Shown here in pieces: positions 32,409 through 40,989 of a stretch of 64,000 nt of DNA; within the stretch, counting starts at the first letter, position 1; every line of letters starts with the position of its first letter. The translations under genes and the position numbers were made by a program. Source of the DNA: 'Nostoc azollae' 0708 (GTDB taxonomy: Bacteria > Cyanobacteriota > Cyanobacteriia > Cyanobacteriales > Nostocaceae). The stretch lies in NCBI RefSeq assembly GCF_000196515.1, contig NC_014248.1:2535001-2599000 (forward strand). Direction: 5' to 3'. The notes under the pieces were generated by a model that was not told where the DNA came from, did no database searches, and was given only the letters and a program-made list of their open reading frames with translations.

Positions 32409-33095
32409 TTAAAGCTGAGAACTGGAGGAAGTGCGATAACTGTAACCTACATGATAATCCTTTTGAATATGTTGTTTAACGCTGTCAAAATCTATGAAGT
32501 AATCAGCCACATTAATCAGAGTATCGCTCGTCGTTGTTTGCAAACCGATTACTTCTACCCTAGATCCCAAGCTGCTAACAGCATTGACAGCATAAGCTAA
32601 ATCTCCATCTCCGCTGACTAAAACAGCAGTATCATAGTAAGGCGCTAAAGTAATCATATCAATGGCGATTTCTACATTCAGATTGGGTTTTTTGCCATTT
32701 TCTGCAACTGCAAGTATATCTTTTGTAACTACACGATAACCATTGCGACGCATCCATAACAGAAACCCTTGTTGTTTCTCTTTGCTGGCATCGACTCCAG
32801 TATAAAAGAAAGCACGCAACAGACGAGAACTTTGCGTTAAACGACAAAGCAGTTTCACATAGTCGATTTCAATACCTAGTTGCAAAGCAGCGTGAAAGAG
32901 GTTTAAGCCATCAATAAAAATTGCGACTCGACCGCGATTGATATCATCTCCAATGTTCATGTCGTTGCTAGTCTCTTGGGGCTTGATTTCTCGACCTTTG
33001 GTAGTAGTTTTTATGGTGGGTGGCCCTTGCCAAAGTGGTTTTTCTTTAAGTTCTTTATATTCGTTTGTTTTTTTGCTAAGATTAGTAAAACTCAT
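32409..33095 (-). CDS. LabA-like NYN-domain protein
   Basis: 228 residues. An unstructured, charged N-terminus (1-50) precedes a NYN (PIN-like) domain: VAIFIDGLNLFHAAL with the first catalytic-type Asp, GKKPNLNVEIAIDMITLA and AVLVSGDGDLAYAVNAV with further acidic residues, as in LabA/DUF88 proteins. LabA of Synechococcus feeds back on the circadian clock output through RpaA; other NYN proteins are thought to be RNases. Which applies here is not known. A GAGG ribosome site lies 5 bases before the ATG. Intact. Confidence 0.8.
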   Translation of the reverse strand: MSFTNLSKKTNEYKELKEKPLWQGPPTIKTTTKGREIKPQETSNDMNIGDDINRGRVAIFIDGLNLFHAALQLGIEIDYVKLLCRLTQSSRLLRAFFYTGVDASKEKQQGFLLWMRRNGYRVVTKDILAVAENGKKPNLNVEIAIDMITLAPYYDTAVLVSGDGDLAYAVNAVSSLGSRVEVIGLQTTTSDTLINVADYFIDFDSVKQHIQKDYHVGYSYRTSSSSQL

Positions 33096-33426
33096 TGATA
33101 CCTCTAGATTTTAAATTTTGGATGTATTTGATAAATTTCTGATACTAGTATAGTCTGTGGTAACTTAATAACCGTAGTAATAAACTTAGCCAGAACTTAT
33201 TTACAGAAATTCATTGGTTGCAAATAAACTTAACTCATTTGGACTGCGCCATATCTTAAATTAAAGTAACGGACGAGAGTTAATAACACAATTTTAGTAA
33301 AGCAGTCGTTGATATTGAGGTTAAAACCAAGACTTAATCCTTATTTTAGCCTTTCTGCAAGCAAAAGGCTAAAATTCGAACTGGCTGAATCTGTTTGTTA
33401 TTAAATATTAAAAGATTGTGAGATTT
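33096..33426. other. Non-coding spacer
   Basis: Contains an inverted repeat 'agccttt(ctgcaagca)aaaggct' near 33350-33371 that could end transcription of a flanking gene, otherwise nothing recognised. Confidence 0.4.
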
Positions 33427-33954
33427 TCAGTTACTAGTTACTTGTGTGCTGTGGTTATTTGGTATGGTAACGGGAATTAAGCCTTGCAAAGTGAGAACGG
33501 AACAATGAGCATGATGCAAAACGTAATTGCTGACACTACCTAAGAAAAGTTCACTGATGCCAGAACGTCCCCTACGACCGACTATAATTAAGTCAGCTTC
33601 CCAATTTACAGCTAATTCACAGATGATGCGGCCTGCATCACCTATACTTTGGGTAAATTCAGTTTTGATACCTGTATTTGATGCTGTTTGAGCGAGCGAG
33701 CGCATCCAATCTAGTCTTTCTTGCTTGAGTTGATCCCAAGCTTGTATATATTGATTAATGGTGTCAGTATGCAAAGATGGATAGATTGTTTCTGGTTGCA
33801 AAAATATAGGGTTGATATAAGGATCTTCTAAGGGAGATAAAACGTGAAGCAACATCATTTCTGCGTTATTTTGTTGTGTTAAAAACAAGGCTTGTTCAAA
33901 AATGCACTCACTCACTTGGGAGTTGTCTAAAGCCACTAAAACTTTGTGAAACAT
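33427..33954 (-). CDS. Universal stress protein, UspA family
   Basis: Single Usp domain, 175 residues, slightly longer than usual because of an insert around 45-70. It starts KVLVALDNSQVSECIFEQAL and has the ATP-binding signature G-2x-G-9x-G(S): VGRRGRSGISELFLGSVSNYV. So it should bind ATP; the role is general stress adaptation and not more specific. AAGGAAG lies 7 bases before the ATG. It is divergent from the phosphoribosyltransferase gene. Confidence 0.88.
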   Translation of the reverse strand: MFHKVLVALDNSQVSECIFEQALFLTQQNNAEMMLLHVLSPLEDPYINPIFLQPETIYPSLHTDTINQYIQAWDQLKQERLDWMRSLAQTASNTGIKTEFTQSIGDAGRIICELAVNWEADLIIVGRRGRSGISELFLGSVSNYVLHHAHCSVLTLQGLIPVTIPNNHSTQVTSN

Positions 33955-34275
33955 AACTATTCTTCCTTAAGAAATAATTAATATCTATTACCTATAGTAG
34001 TTTCTATATGGAATGGACTGAACTATATTCGCCATATTAATCGAATTTTTTGAGAATTGTAATTTTATTCTAAGCTTTGGCCATAAATCTGAATGCAGTT
34101 GTGAATCAGAGCTACTCTAGAAGTAGAGGCCAAGATATAGAGGCCAATGTTAGCGGCAATAGGAAAAAATCACCAGCATTTATATAGAGAAATAAGTATT
34201 TTCTGCGCATCTCAAATGGTAAGTAATTCCAAACCTGAAATCTAAAATCCCCAATTAGTAAAGAAGGTGATAGCG
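33955..34275. other. Divergent promoter region
   Basis: Spacer of about 310 bases between the universal stress protein gene (minus) and the phosphoribosyltransferase gene (plus). Contains a short direct repeat 'agaggccaa' near 34127-34146. No operator recognised. Confidence 0.35.
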
Positions 34276-34920
34276 ATGGTGAGCAGATTTCGTAACCGCA
34301 CTGAAGCAGGACAGATATTAGCACAACATCTGACAGCCTATACTAACCGAGAAAACTTACTAGTATTAGCTTTACCTCGTGGGGGTGTGCCGGTGGCTTT
34401 TGAAGTAGCCACAGCCTTAAATGCACCTTTGGATGTCTGTATAGTTAGAAAGCTCGGTGTACCTGGACATAAAGAATTGGCCATGGGGGCTATAGCCTCT
34501 GGGGGAATAGAGGTACTAAATAACGATGTCATAAATACTTTGGCAATAAACAAAGAGATCATTCAGGGAGTTGCAGCTGAAGAATTGCAAGAATTACAGC
34601 GACGCGATCGCACTTATCGGGGTGATGCACCACCCATAAATGTCAAAAATAAAACAATAATCTTGATAGATGACGGTATTGCCACTGGCTCAACCATAGG
34701 TGCTGCTATTGCCCTTCTTAAACAACAACAGCCTGCAAGCATTGTTGTAGCAGTTCCAGTTGCACCAAGAAGCACTTACAAAGAATTGCACTCAGAAGTA
34801 GATGAAATAGTATGCTTACAAACCCCAGAACTAATGTCTGCTATTGGAGTCTGGTATGAAGACTTTTCCCAAACCACTGATGAAGAAGTACGCGAACTTT
34901 TAGGCCATTTTAGATTTTAG
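34276..34920 (+). CDS. Phosphoribosyltransferase-domain protein
   Basis: Type I phosphoribosyltransferase fold: LALPRGGVPVAFEVATAL near the N-terminus, DVCIVRKLGVPGHKELAMGA, and the PRPP loop IILIDDGIATGSTIGAA (about 135-150) with the acidic pair. The family is common in cyanobacteria and is often next to or fused with a dienelactone-hydrolase-like domain, which is exactly the next gene here. The substrate base is unknown. ATG at 34276 with GAAGG 8 bases upstream is preferred to the GTG at 34267. Intact. Confidence 0.82.
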   Translation: MVSRFRNRTEAGQILAQHLTAYTNRENLLVLALPRGGVPVAFEVATALNAPLDVCIVRKLGVPGHKELAMGAIASGGIEVLNNDVINTLAINKEIIQGVAAEELQELQRRDRTYRGDAPPINVKNKTIILIDDGIATGSTIGAAIALLKQQQPASIVVAVPVAPRSTYKELHSEVDEIVCLQTPELMSAIGVWYEDFSQTTDEEVRELLGHFRF

Positions 34921-34979
34921 ATTGCTATTTTAGCTTGCCCCTACACCCTTACACCCTTATTTCTTAAAAGGATAAACCA

Positions 34980-35699
34980 ATGAATACTAAAGAATCATGG
35001 AATGTTTTAGAGCAAATAGTTACCATTGACCTAGGATTCGTGCGACTAAAAGGAGAATTGATTATACCGCCCCAAGCCCAGGGAATTGTTGTACTTGCTC
35101 ATTGTAGTGGTAGTAGCCGCTATAGTAACCGTAACCATTATTTAGCCCATTTGTTGCGTCAGCAGGAAGGACTAGCAACTATGTTAATTGATTTACTGAC
35201 TGAAGAAGAAGAAGCGATTGACCAACGTACCCAGCATTTTAGTTGTGATATTAACTTCCTTGCTTCCAGGTTAATTAGTATTACACAATGGTTGTTTGAA
35301 AACCACATTACCCGTCATCTAAAAGTCGGTTACTTTGGTGTTGAGAGAGGTAGTTGTGCAGCATTTTTAGCTGCATTAGCTTGTCCCATGAATGTGGGAG
35401 CGATAGTTTGCCGCAGTGGGTATACTGATTTAGCTAGTGAAAACCTTTCCTATCTACAGACTCCTACTTTGCTAATTGTCGGTGGTAATGATTGTTCGAT
35501 AATTGCTATGAATGAGGATGCAGTGACAGAAATTTCCACCCAGCATAAGCAATTAGAGATTATTCCTGGAGCAAGTCACAAGTTTACCGAACCGGGAGCA
35601 ATGGAAGAAGTAGCCAGATTAGCAAGTCAATGGTTTAAATGTTATCTTACGCCATTTGATCAAAGAGAATTGCATTTACACGCCATGCCGTTAAGTTAA
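34980..35699 (+). CDS. Alpha/beta-hydrolase-like protein lacking the usual nucleophile
   Basis: 239 residues with the layout of the dienelactone-hydrolase-like partners of phosphoribosyltransferases: GIVVLAHCSGSSRYSNRN (oxyanion loop), VGYFGVERGSCAAFLAAL (nucleophile elbow), TPTLLIVGGND (acid region) and GASHKFTEPGAMEEVARLA (His). In relatives as I recall them the elbow is GAS(T)G; here it is GVERG, so no Ser occupies the elbow, and HG is HC in the oxyanion loop. It may be inactive or starting to decay. It lies 59 bases after the phosphoribosyltransferase gene, probably one operon; AAAGGA precedes the ATG. Confidence 0.7.
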   Translation: MNTKESWNVLEQIVTIDLGFVRLKGELIIPPQAQGIVVLAHCSGSSRYSNRNHYLAHLLRQQEGLATMLIDLLTEEEEAIDQRTQHFSCDINFLASRLISITQWLFENHITRHLKVGYFGVERGSCAAFLAALACPMNVGAIVCRSGYTDLASENLSYLQTPTLLIVGGNDCSIIAMNEDAVTEISTQHKQLEIIPGASHKFTEPGAMEEVARLASQWFKCYLTPFDQRELHLHAMPLS

Positions 35700-35779
35700 T
35701 GCCCAGAATATTCCTAATAAAACTGCTTATCCTTGGAAAAGGCTATCTCTTCCCAACTTCTGGACTTCTAGGGAGAAAA

Positions 35780-36115
35780 GTTCACGATGATAATGTAAAG
35801 AATCTGATAGAATTTATTTATAATATCTAAGTCATTTCAATAAAGTACTTGAAAACCTTTCCAAAATTTTTACAATTTTTCCTGTAGGTGGAAAATTTAA
35901 TTCTTCACTATTTGCTAAAGGCTATTTCTGGAATAATCAAGCTAACCATCAACGATATATTGTTTTCCGTAATCGTGATTTTGATGTTAAACCTATGACT
36001 AAATATTACATTGCTAAAACTAGGAAATCGTACTTTCCTTACTCATGGTGCTTGTATTGAGAACTATCTGCTGGATGCTAACTTAATAGATGCTTATTGT
36101 TACTTTCCACTGTCG
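35780..36115 (+). pseudogene. Remnant resembling DUF4435/TOPRIM-like gene
   Basis: In one frame GGKFNSSLFAKGYFWNNQAN, HQRYIVFRNRDFDVKPMTKY and, after a frame change near 36005, LLKLGNRTFLTHGACIENYL, LDANLIDAYCYF. The FRxRDFD plus RACIENYLLD-like pattern recalls DUF4435 proteins that accompany AAA/OLD-type ATPases. Several stops and no start are seen. The assignment is a weak impression. Confidence 0.3.
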
Positions 36116-36156
36116 CTAACCCAACCTGATTTTTGCTGCTTGAAAAGGAGTATGCT

Positions 36157-36915
36157 GTGAAATTTTTATTCGTGACTGATTTGGATCATACTTTTATAGA
36201 TCATACCGTTACAGATGATGACAAAGCACTGATAGAATTGAGTGATCGCCTCCAACATCATCGTCAACAACATGCTACAAAGATAGTTTACTCCACTGGG
36301 CGATCACCTACTCTTTATAAAGAACTGCAACAGGAAAAAAGATTTTTTTCACCAGATGCACTTGTTCTCTCTGTGGGAACGGAAATCTATCTTGATGGTA
36401 GTTCAAACACTGATCCAGAATGGGACAGCATTCTCTCACCTGGATGGCAGCGGGCTGAAATATTATCTGTAACAAAGAAATTTCCTGAATTAAATTTACA
36501 ACCGGACTCAGAACAGCGTCCTTTCAAGGTGAGTTTTTTCGTCAAAGAAGAAGCTCTGAGTATACTTCCACAACTTCAGGCAGAGTTAGAAACTTGTAAC
36601 TTAAATATAAAGTTAATTTATAGTAGCGGTATAGACCTTGACATTGTACCTCTTACCAGCGATAAAGGTCAAGCAATGCAGTTTCTACGTCGCAAGTGGA
36701 AATTTGCAGCCGAGCAAACAGTTGTATGTGGCGATTCAGGTAATGATATTGCTTTATTCGCTGTAGGTAACGAAAGGGGAATCATTGTCGGGAATGCTCG
36801 TCCAGAGTTACTCCAATGGCATAAGCAGAATCCTGCTGCACACCGTTACCTCGCACAAAACTTTCATGCTGCAGGGATTATGGAAGGATTATATTATTTT
36901 GGTTTCCTAGAATAG
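36157..36915 (+). CDS. spp: Sucrose-6F-phosphate phosphatase, HAD superfamily
   Basis: Last step of sucrose synthesis: removes phosphate from sucrose-6F-phosphate. HAD motif I is FVTDLDHTF (Asp8, Asp10), motif II VYSTGRSP, the Lys region near LTSDKGQAMQFL, and motif III/IV CGDSGNDIALFAVG. Length about 252 residues is normal for cyanobacterial SPP. The GTG at 36157 is chosen because AAAAGGAG ends 6 bases upstream; the frame extends to a TTG at 36133 but that would swallow the ribosome site. No sucrose-phosphate synthase lies nearby. Confidence 0.82.
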   Translation: MKFLFVTDLDHTFIDHTVTDDDKALIELSDRLQHHRQQHATKIVYSTGRSPTLYKELQQEKRFFSPDALVLSVGTEIYLDGSSNTDPEWDSILSPGWQRAEILSVTKKFPELNLQPDSEQRPFKVSFFVKEEALSILPQLQAELETCNLNIKLIYSSGIDLDIVPLTSDKGQAMQFLRRKWKFAAEQTVVCGDSGNDIALFAVGNERGIIVGNARPELLQWHKQNPAAHRYLAQNFHAAGIMEGLYYFGFLE

Positions 36916-36979
36916 ACCTATCTTTAAAAGAAATTTTGTGGGAAAATAAATAGAAAAAATGTAACTGTGTATATCAACA

Positions 36980-37910
36980 ATGACAAGTCCCCTAGAAAGA
37001 ATAGAATTATACCCCTAGGAATCAGAAAGCTTAACTGGGATTAAGCATGAAGACTTTATCACATTAGTAGCATGAGCAGAAAAAAGGTATCTAGAGAAAC
37101 AAGCAGAAACTGAAAAAAGAAAAATTAGGTTAATAGCGTCTGGAGGAGGACGTAAAGCAGAAATTATCCCAAAGGAGGGAGTATGTCTATACCTAGTAGA
37201 CCTGAGACAGAAGCCAACATTTGAAATTCTAGGATTATTGTTTGATCTATGGAGGACAAAAGCAAATAACACATTTCATTATTGGGTAGAAATTCTGAGG
37301 TAAATTTTACCTATCTCCCAAATATAAGAGGCAAAAAAAGATGAGTGAAAGTATCAATAATTATGGGAAGGACTGAGTGAGTATGAATTAATAATAGATA
37401 GTGCAGAAGAAGCTATAGAAAGACCAGGTAACTATCAAGAGCAGAAAAAAATTATTCAGGCAAGGAGAAAATACACACTCTAAGAAATCAATTTAGAGTA
37501 TTGCCAGGAGGTGAAAATAGAGTTGATATTTATATTGGAGAATTAGGTAAGATAAGCAAGATTACACTATTTAGAAATAACCCCCAAAACCTAGATGCCA
37601 AAGGAAGATATTCCGGAGACAAAGCTTATATAGGAGGAGAATTTATTACTACGCCTTATAATAAGCCCAAAAGAGCTGAATTTTCAGAGATTCAAAAAGA
37701 AGAAAATATCATCAAGAAGAATTGGTGTTAAACATCTCATATGTAGAGTCAAAACTTCTCGAGTGGCTAGTGATAGATTCCCTTTAGCCGGAGATGGTTA
37801 TAATCCGGTGATAATGGCAGTATGTGGATTAGTTAGGTTAGATCTAAATTATTCATTTATACTAAGTCATGATATTTTGAATTATCTGCCTTTAGATTAT
37901 CTTTTTTAGA
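36980..37910 (+). pseudogene. IS5-type (DDE_Tnp_4) transposase, decayed
   Basis: Plus-strand reading through many lesions: MTSPLERIELYP, LTGIKHEDFITLVA, RKAEIIPKEGVCLYLVDLRQ, KPTFEILGLLFDLWRTKANN, SEYELIIDSAEEAIERPGNY, GDKAYIGGEFITTPYNKPKR with a catalytic Asp, and VKTSRVASDRFPLAGDGYN near the end. It is a relative of, but not the same as, the elements at 26584 and 41698. At least six stops or frame changes. Element ends were not identified. Confidence 0.7.
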
Positions 37911-38058
37911 AAGCTATGTTTCTCAAAACTTTTAATAATTTTGATATTTTCATCCCCAAACCCTTATTTTTGCCTTCAGCCATAATTAGTGTTTCATCCC
38001 AGTTATAGTTCGTGTAACGCTCTGACAGTAAGCTCTTTATCTTTTGTGGACAAGTCTA

Positions 38059-38697
38059 ATGATTAGCTATCTAAAAGGTATCGTCGCTTGTATCCAAGCA
38101 ATTAGCTCTAATCGTGTCATTTTGACCTTAGAGGTAAACGGGTTGGGTTACGATTTGCAAGTTCCGCAACGTTTAGCCAACCAATTAACGACTACTGGAG
38201 ATGTGGTACAAATTTTTACCCATTACCAGGTTCGGGAAGAAGTGCCTTTACTCTATGGTTTTTCTTCACCAGCCGAACGGGATTTATTTCGTCATTTATT
38301 AAGTGTGACTGGTATTGGTGCAGCCTTAGCAATCACACTTTTGGACACTTTGGAATTACCAGAGTTAGTTCAAGCGATTATTGCTGCTAATACCCAAATT
38401 TTAATTCAAGCGCCTGGTGTGGGCAAAAAGACCGCTGAACGCATCTGTTTAGAACTGAAAAGCAAGTTGATTGAATGGCGCAAATCAGCAGCCTTTTTCG
38501 TGGCTACAGGTGGGCCAGCACCAGGGATACTGGAAGAAGTGCAAATGACACTCTTTGCTTTGGGATATACTGCCCATGAAGTCAGTCATGCCTTGCACGT
38601 AGTTAGCGAAAATATTGGTTTACCCAAAGATGCCTATGTGGAAGATTGGATTAAACAAGCGATCGGACATCTTAGCAGTACCCAAGCCGGAGTGTAG
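38059..38697 (+). CDS. ruvA: Holliday junction DNA helicase subunit RuvA
   Basis: Binds four-way junctions and loads RuvB for branch migration in recombination repair. N-terminal OB-fold ([13 protein letters not shown] ... [11 protein letters not shown], 1-63), middle helix-hairpin-helix pair ([16 protein letters not shown] and [17 protein letters not shown]), and a C-terminal RuvB-contact domain ([18 protein letters not shown] ... WIKQAI). About 212 residues, slightly longer than E. coli RuvA. The ATG at 38059 fits the family; the frame opens 15 bases earlier at TTG. It is followed 27 bases later by bioF. Confidence 0.93.
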   Translation: MISYLKGIVACIQAISSNRVILTLEVNGLGYDLQVPQRLANQLTTTGDVVQIFTHYQVREEVPLLYGFSSPAERDLFRHLLSVTGIGAALAITLLDTLELPELVQAIIAANTQILIQAPGVGKKTAERICLELKSKLIEWRKSAAFFVATGGPAPGILEEVQMTLFALGYTAHEVSHALHVVSENIGLPKDAYVEDWIKQAIGHLSSTQAGV

Positions 38698-38724
38698 AAA
38701 TCGTAATACATACAGTTGTGCGTG

Positions 38725-39894
38725 ATGAGTAATAACCCCTATGGTTGGATAGAGGAATCTTTAGAAACTATACATCGGGCTGACTGGTATCGTTCAGTAA
38801 AAACCATTCACAATCGTCCTGGTGCAAAAGTTATGTTATCTGGGTATGAGGTGATTAACTTTGCCAGTAATGATTACTTAGGATTAGCAGCAGATGAACG
38901 CTTAAAACAAGCTGCAATCAAAGCTATTCAACAAAATGGAACTGGTAGCACGGGTTCTAGATTACTCAGTGGGCATCTAGAATTACACAGGGAATTAGAG
39001 CAAATGCTCTCATCTACCAAACAAACGGAAGATGCAGTAGTATTTAGTTCAGGATATTTAGCTAACTTAGGTGCAATTACCGCCATAGTTGGCAAGCGAG
39101 ACTTAATATTATCAGATCAATATAATCATTCCAGCTTAAAAAACGGGGCAATTCTTAGCGGTGCAAAAGTAATTGAATATCCCCATTGTGACATAGCCCA
39201 ATTAACAGAAAAGCTCCATCAAGAACGACAAAATTATCGTCGCTGTTTAATAATCACCGATAGCATCTTTAGCATGGATGGTGATTTATGTCCTTTACCA
39301 GAATTATTAGACATAGCTGAAGAATTTAGCTGTATGCTGTTAATTGATGAAGCACACGCCACCGGAGTCATCGGTAAAACTGGTGCAGGTTGTTCAGAAC
39401 ATTTCGGTTGTACAGGTAGAGAATTAATTCAAATTGGCACACTGAGTAAAGCCTTGGGAAGTTTAGGGGGATATATAGCCGGAAGCAACTCCCTCATTGA
39501 CTTTTTGCGAAATCGCGCCCCCAGTTGGATTTACACCACTGCCCTTTCACCAGCAGACACAGCCGCAGCCTTAGCAGCTTTGAAAATAGTACAACAAGAA
39601 CCAGAACTTCGTCAGCAATTATGGCAGAATGTAAATGATTTAAAACAATTAATCAAAGAGCATTTACCTAATTTAAAATTAGTACCTACGGAATCACCGA
39701 TATTATGTTTGCAATTACCTGATGCAGCCACAGCATTAAAAGCCGCAAAACATCTTCAAGAAGCAGGAATTTTTGCTCCCGCAATTCGTCCTCCCACAGT
39801 GAGTACCAGTCGGATTAGAATATCACTAATGGCAACCCATGAAAGAGGACATATTGATCAATTAGTTAATGCTTTGAAAGCAATGCAACTATAA
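38725..39894 (+). CDS. bioF: 8-amino-7-oxononanoate synthase
   Basis: PLP enzyme of biotin synthesis joining pimeloyl-CoA (or -ACP) with alanine. Class II aminotransferase-like fold: [79 protein letters not shown] with the PLP-contacting Asp and His, and the Schiff-base Lys in [15 protein letters not shown]. About 389 residues, intact. ATG at 38725 chosen; TTG and GTG codons just upstream are in frame. Probably co-transcribed with ruvA. A CoA-dependent alternative such as KBL is less likely given the sequence. Confidence 0.88.
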   Translation: MSNNPYGWIEESLETIHRADWYRSVKTIHNRPGAKVMLSGYEVINFASNDYLGLAADERLKQAAIKAIQQNGTGSTGSRLLSGHLELHRELEQMLSSTKQTEDAVVFSSGYLANLGAITAIVGKRDLILSDQYNHSSLKNGAILSGAKVIEYPHCDIAQLTEKLHQERQNYRRCLIITDSIFSMDGDLCPLPELLDIAEEFSCMLLIDEAHATGVIGKTGAGCSEHFGCTGRELIQIGTLSKALGSLGGYIAGSNSLIDFLRNRAPSWIYTTALSPADTAAALAALKIVQQEPELRQQLWQNVNDLKQLIKEHLPNLKLVPTESPILCLQLPDAATALKAAKHLQEAGIFAPAIRPPTVSTSRIRISLMATHERGHIDQLVNALKAMQL

Positions 39895-39977
39895 AAGGTG
39901 ATTGGTGACAGGTGACAGAAACCAGAAGTAAGAATTAGGTTTTTTACTATAGACCTATACACCCACACACCATGCTT

Positions 39978-40862
39978 TTACAACTTCTGCAACAACTCCT
40001 GAGTTAGTTGCATAAATGCCTTAGAACCTGCCGAGTTAGGACTCAGTAAAGAAACAGGGATAAAACTATCAACCGCTTTAGCAACATTTACATCAACAGG
40101 AATTTGTGCTTTACAGATTTTATCAACACCAAAATCTTCCACTACACGGTGCATTACCTGTTTATAGTATCTGCCATTTAAGAGATTAGCACTGGACATA
40201 CTAAAGACAATACCCAAAATTTGGATATTAATCTTTGCTTCATGTTCATGACTGTCTCTTAATTGGGCGATGCGTCTTTCTAGTAATTGAATACCCACCA
40301 CAGATAAGGGTTCTGGTTTAGCGGGAAGAATGTAGAAATTACTTGTGGCTAAGGCACTACGAGTCATCAAATTGTAACCGGGGGCGCAATCTAAAAGAAT
40401 AAAATCATATTCACCACGCACAGGTTTTAAAATATCCCTAACTAAAACTCTTTCAAAGCGGTTCCAAATAGTTTCAAAATAATTTTCTCCCAAAGCTACA
40501 GATTGATTATGCAACATTTCTGAAACGACAAATTCATCATATAAGTCGATATCTCCAGGCAAAATATCCAATCCTGGCAACTTACATACTTCAGGGTAAA
40601 TGATGTCATGAATTGTTAATTCAGCATCTGGATCTGGGTTAATAATTTCATCTATCAAATATCTAAAAGTCTTTCTTTGTTTACGACGTTTTGCAAACTC
40701 TACCGGTGACATAAGACTAAGTGTGGCACTAATTTGACTATCTAAATCTAAGACAAGTACCTTTTTGCCATAATTTTTCGCCAAACAAGTGGCTAAGTTA
40801 ACGGTGAGTGTAGTTTTACCCACACCACCCTTCATATTTGCGGTTGCAATTACATATCCCAT
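39978..40862 (-). CDS. ParA family ATPase
   Basis: 294 residues; deviant Walker A KGGVGKTTL at 11-19 (signature Lys11), LVLDLDSQISATLSL (Walker A'), FILLDCAPGYNLMTRSAL (Walker B). ParA/Soj proteins position DNA or cell-envelope cargo. No parB or centromere-like array is seen next to it, so it is an orphan ParA that may position something other than a plasmid. It is convergent with bioF and downstream of the broken FtsK-like gene on the same strand, so it could once have been part of that operon. Confidence 0.85.
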   Translation of the reverse strand: MGYVIATANMKGGVGKTTLTVNLATCLAKNYGKKVLVLDLDSQISATLSLMSPVEFAKRRKQRKTFRYLIDEIINPDPDAELTIHDIIYPEVCKLPGLDILPGDIDLYDEFVVSEMLHNQSVALGENYFETIWNRFERVLVRDILKPVRGEYDFILLDCAPGYNLMTRSALATSNFYILPAKPEPLSVVGIQLLERRIAQLRDSHEHEAKINIQILGIVFSMSSANLLNGRYYKQVMHRVVEDFGVDKICKAQIPVDVNVAKAVDSFIPVSLLSPNSAGSKAFMQLTQELLQKL

Positions 40863-40989
40863 TTTTACTTCCTCTGCTGACGTATTCCCATTTAGGTAGC
40901 GTACATATTATCTAATAAATTGAAACTTTGGCTCATTTAGTCTTTTGGAGGATGCGAAAATGTGCTTTTAGTTATCTTTGCTCCCTGGA

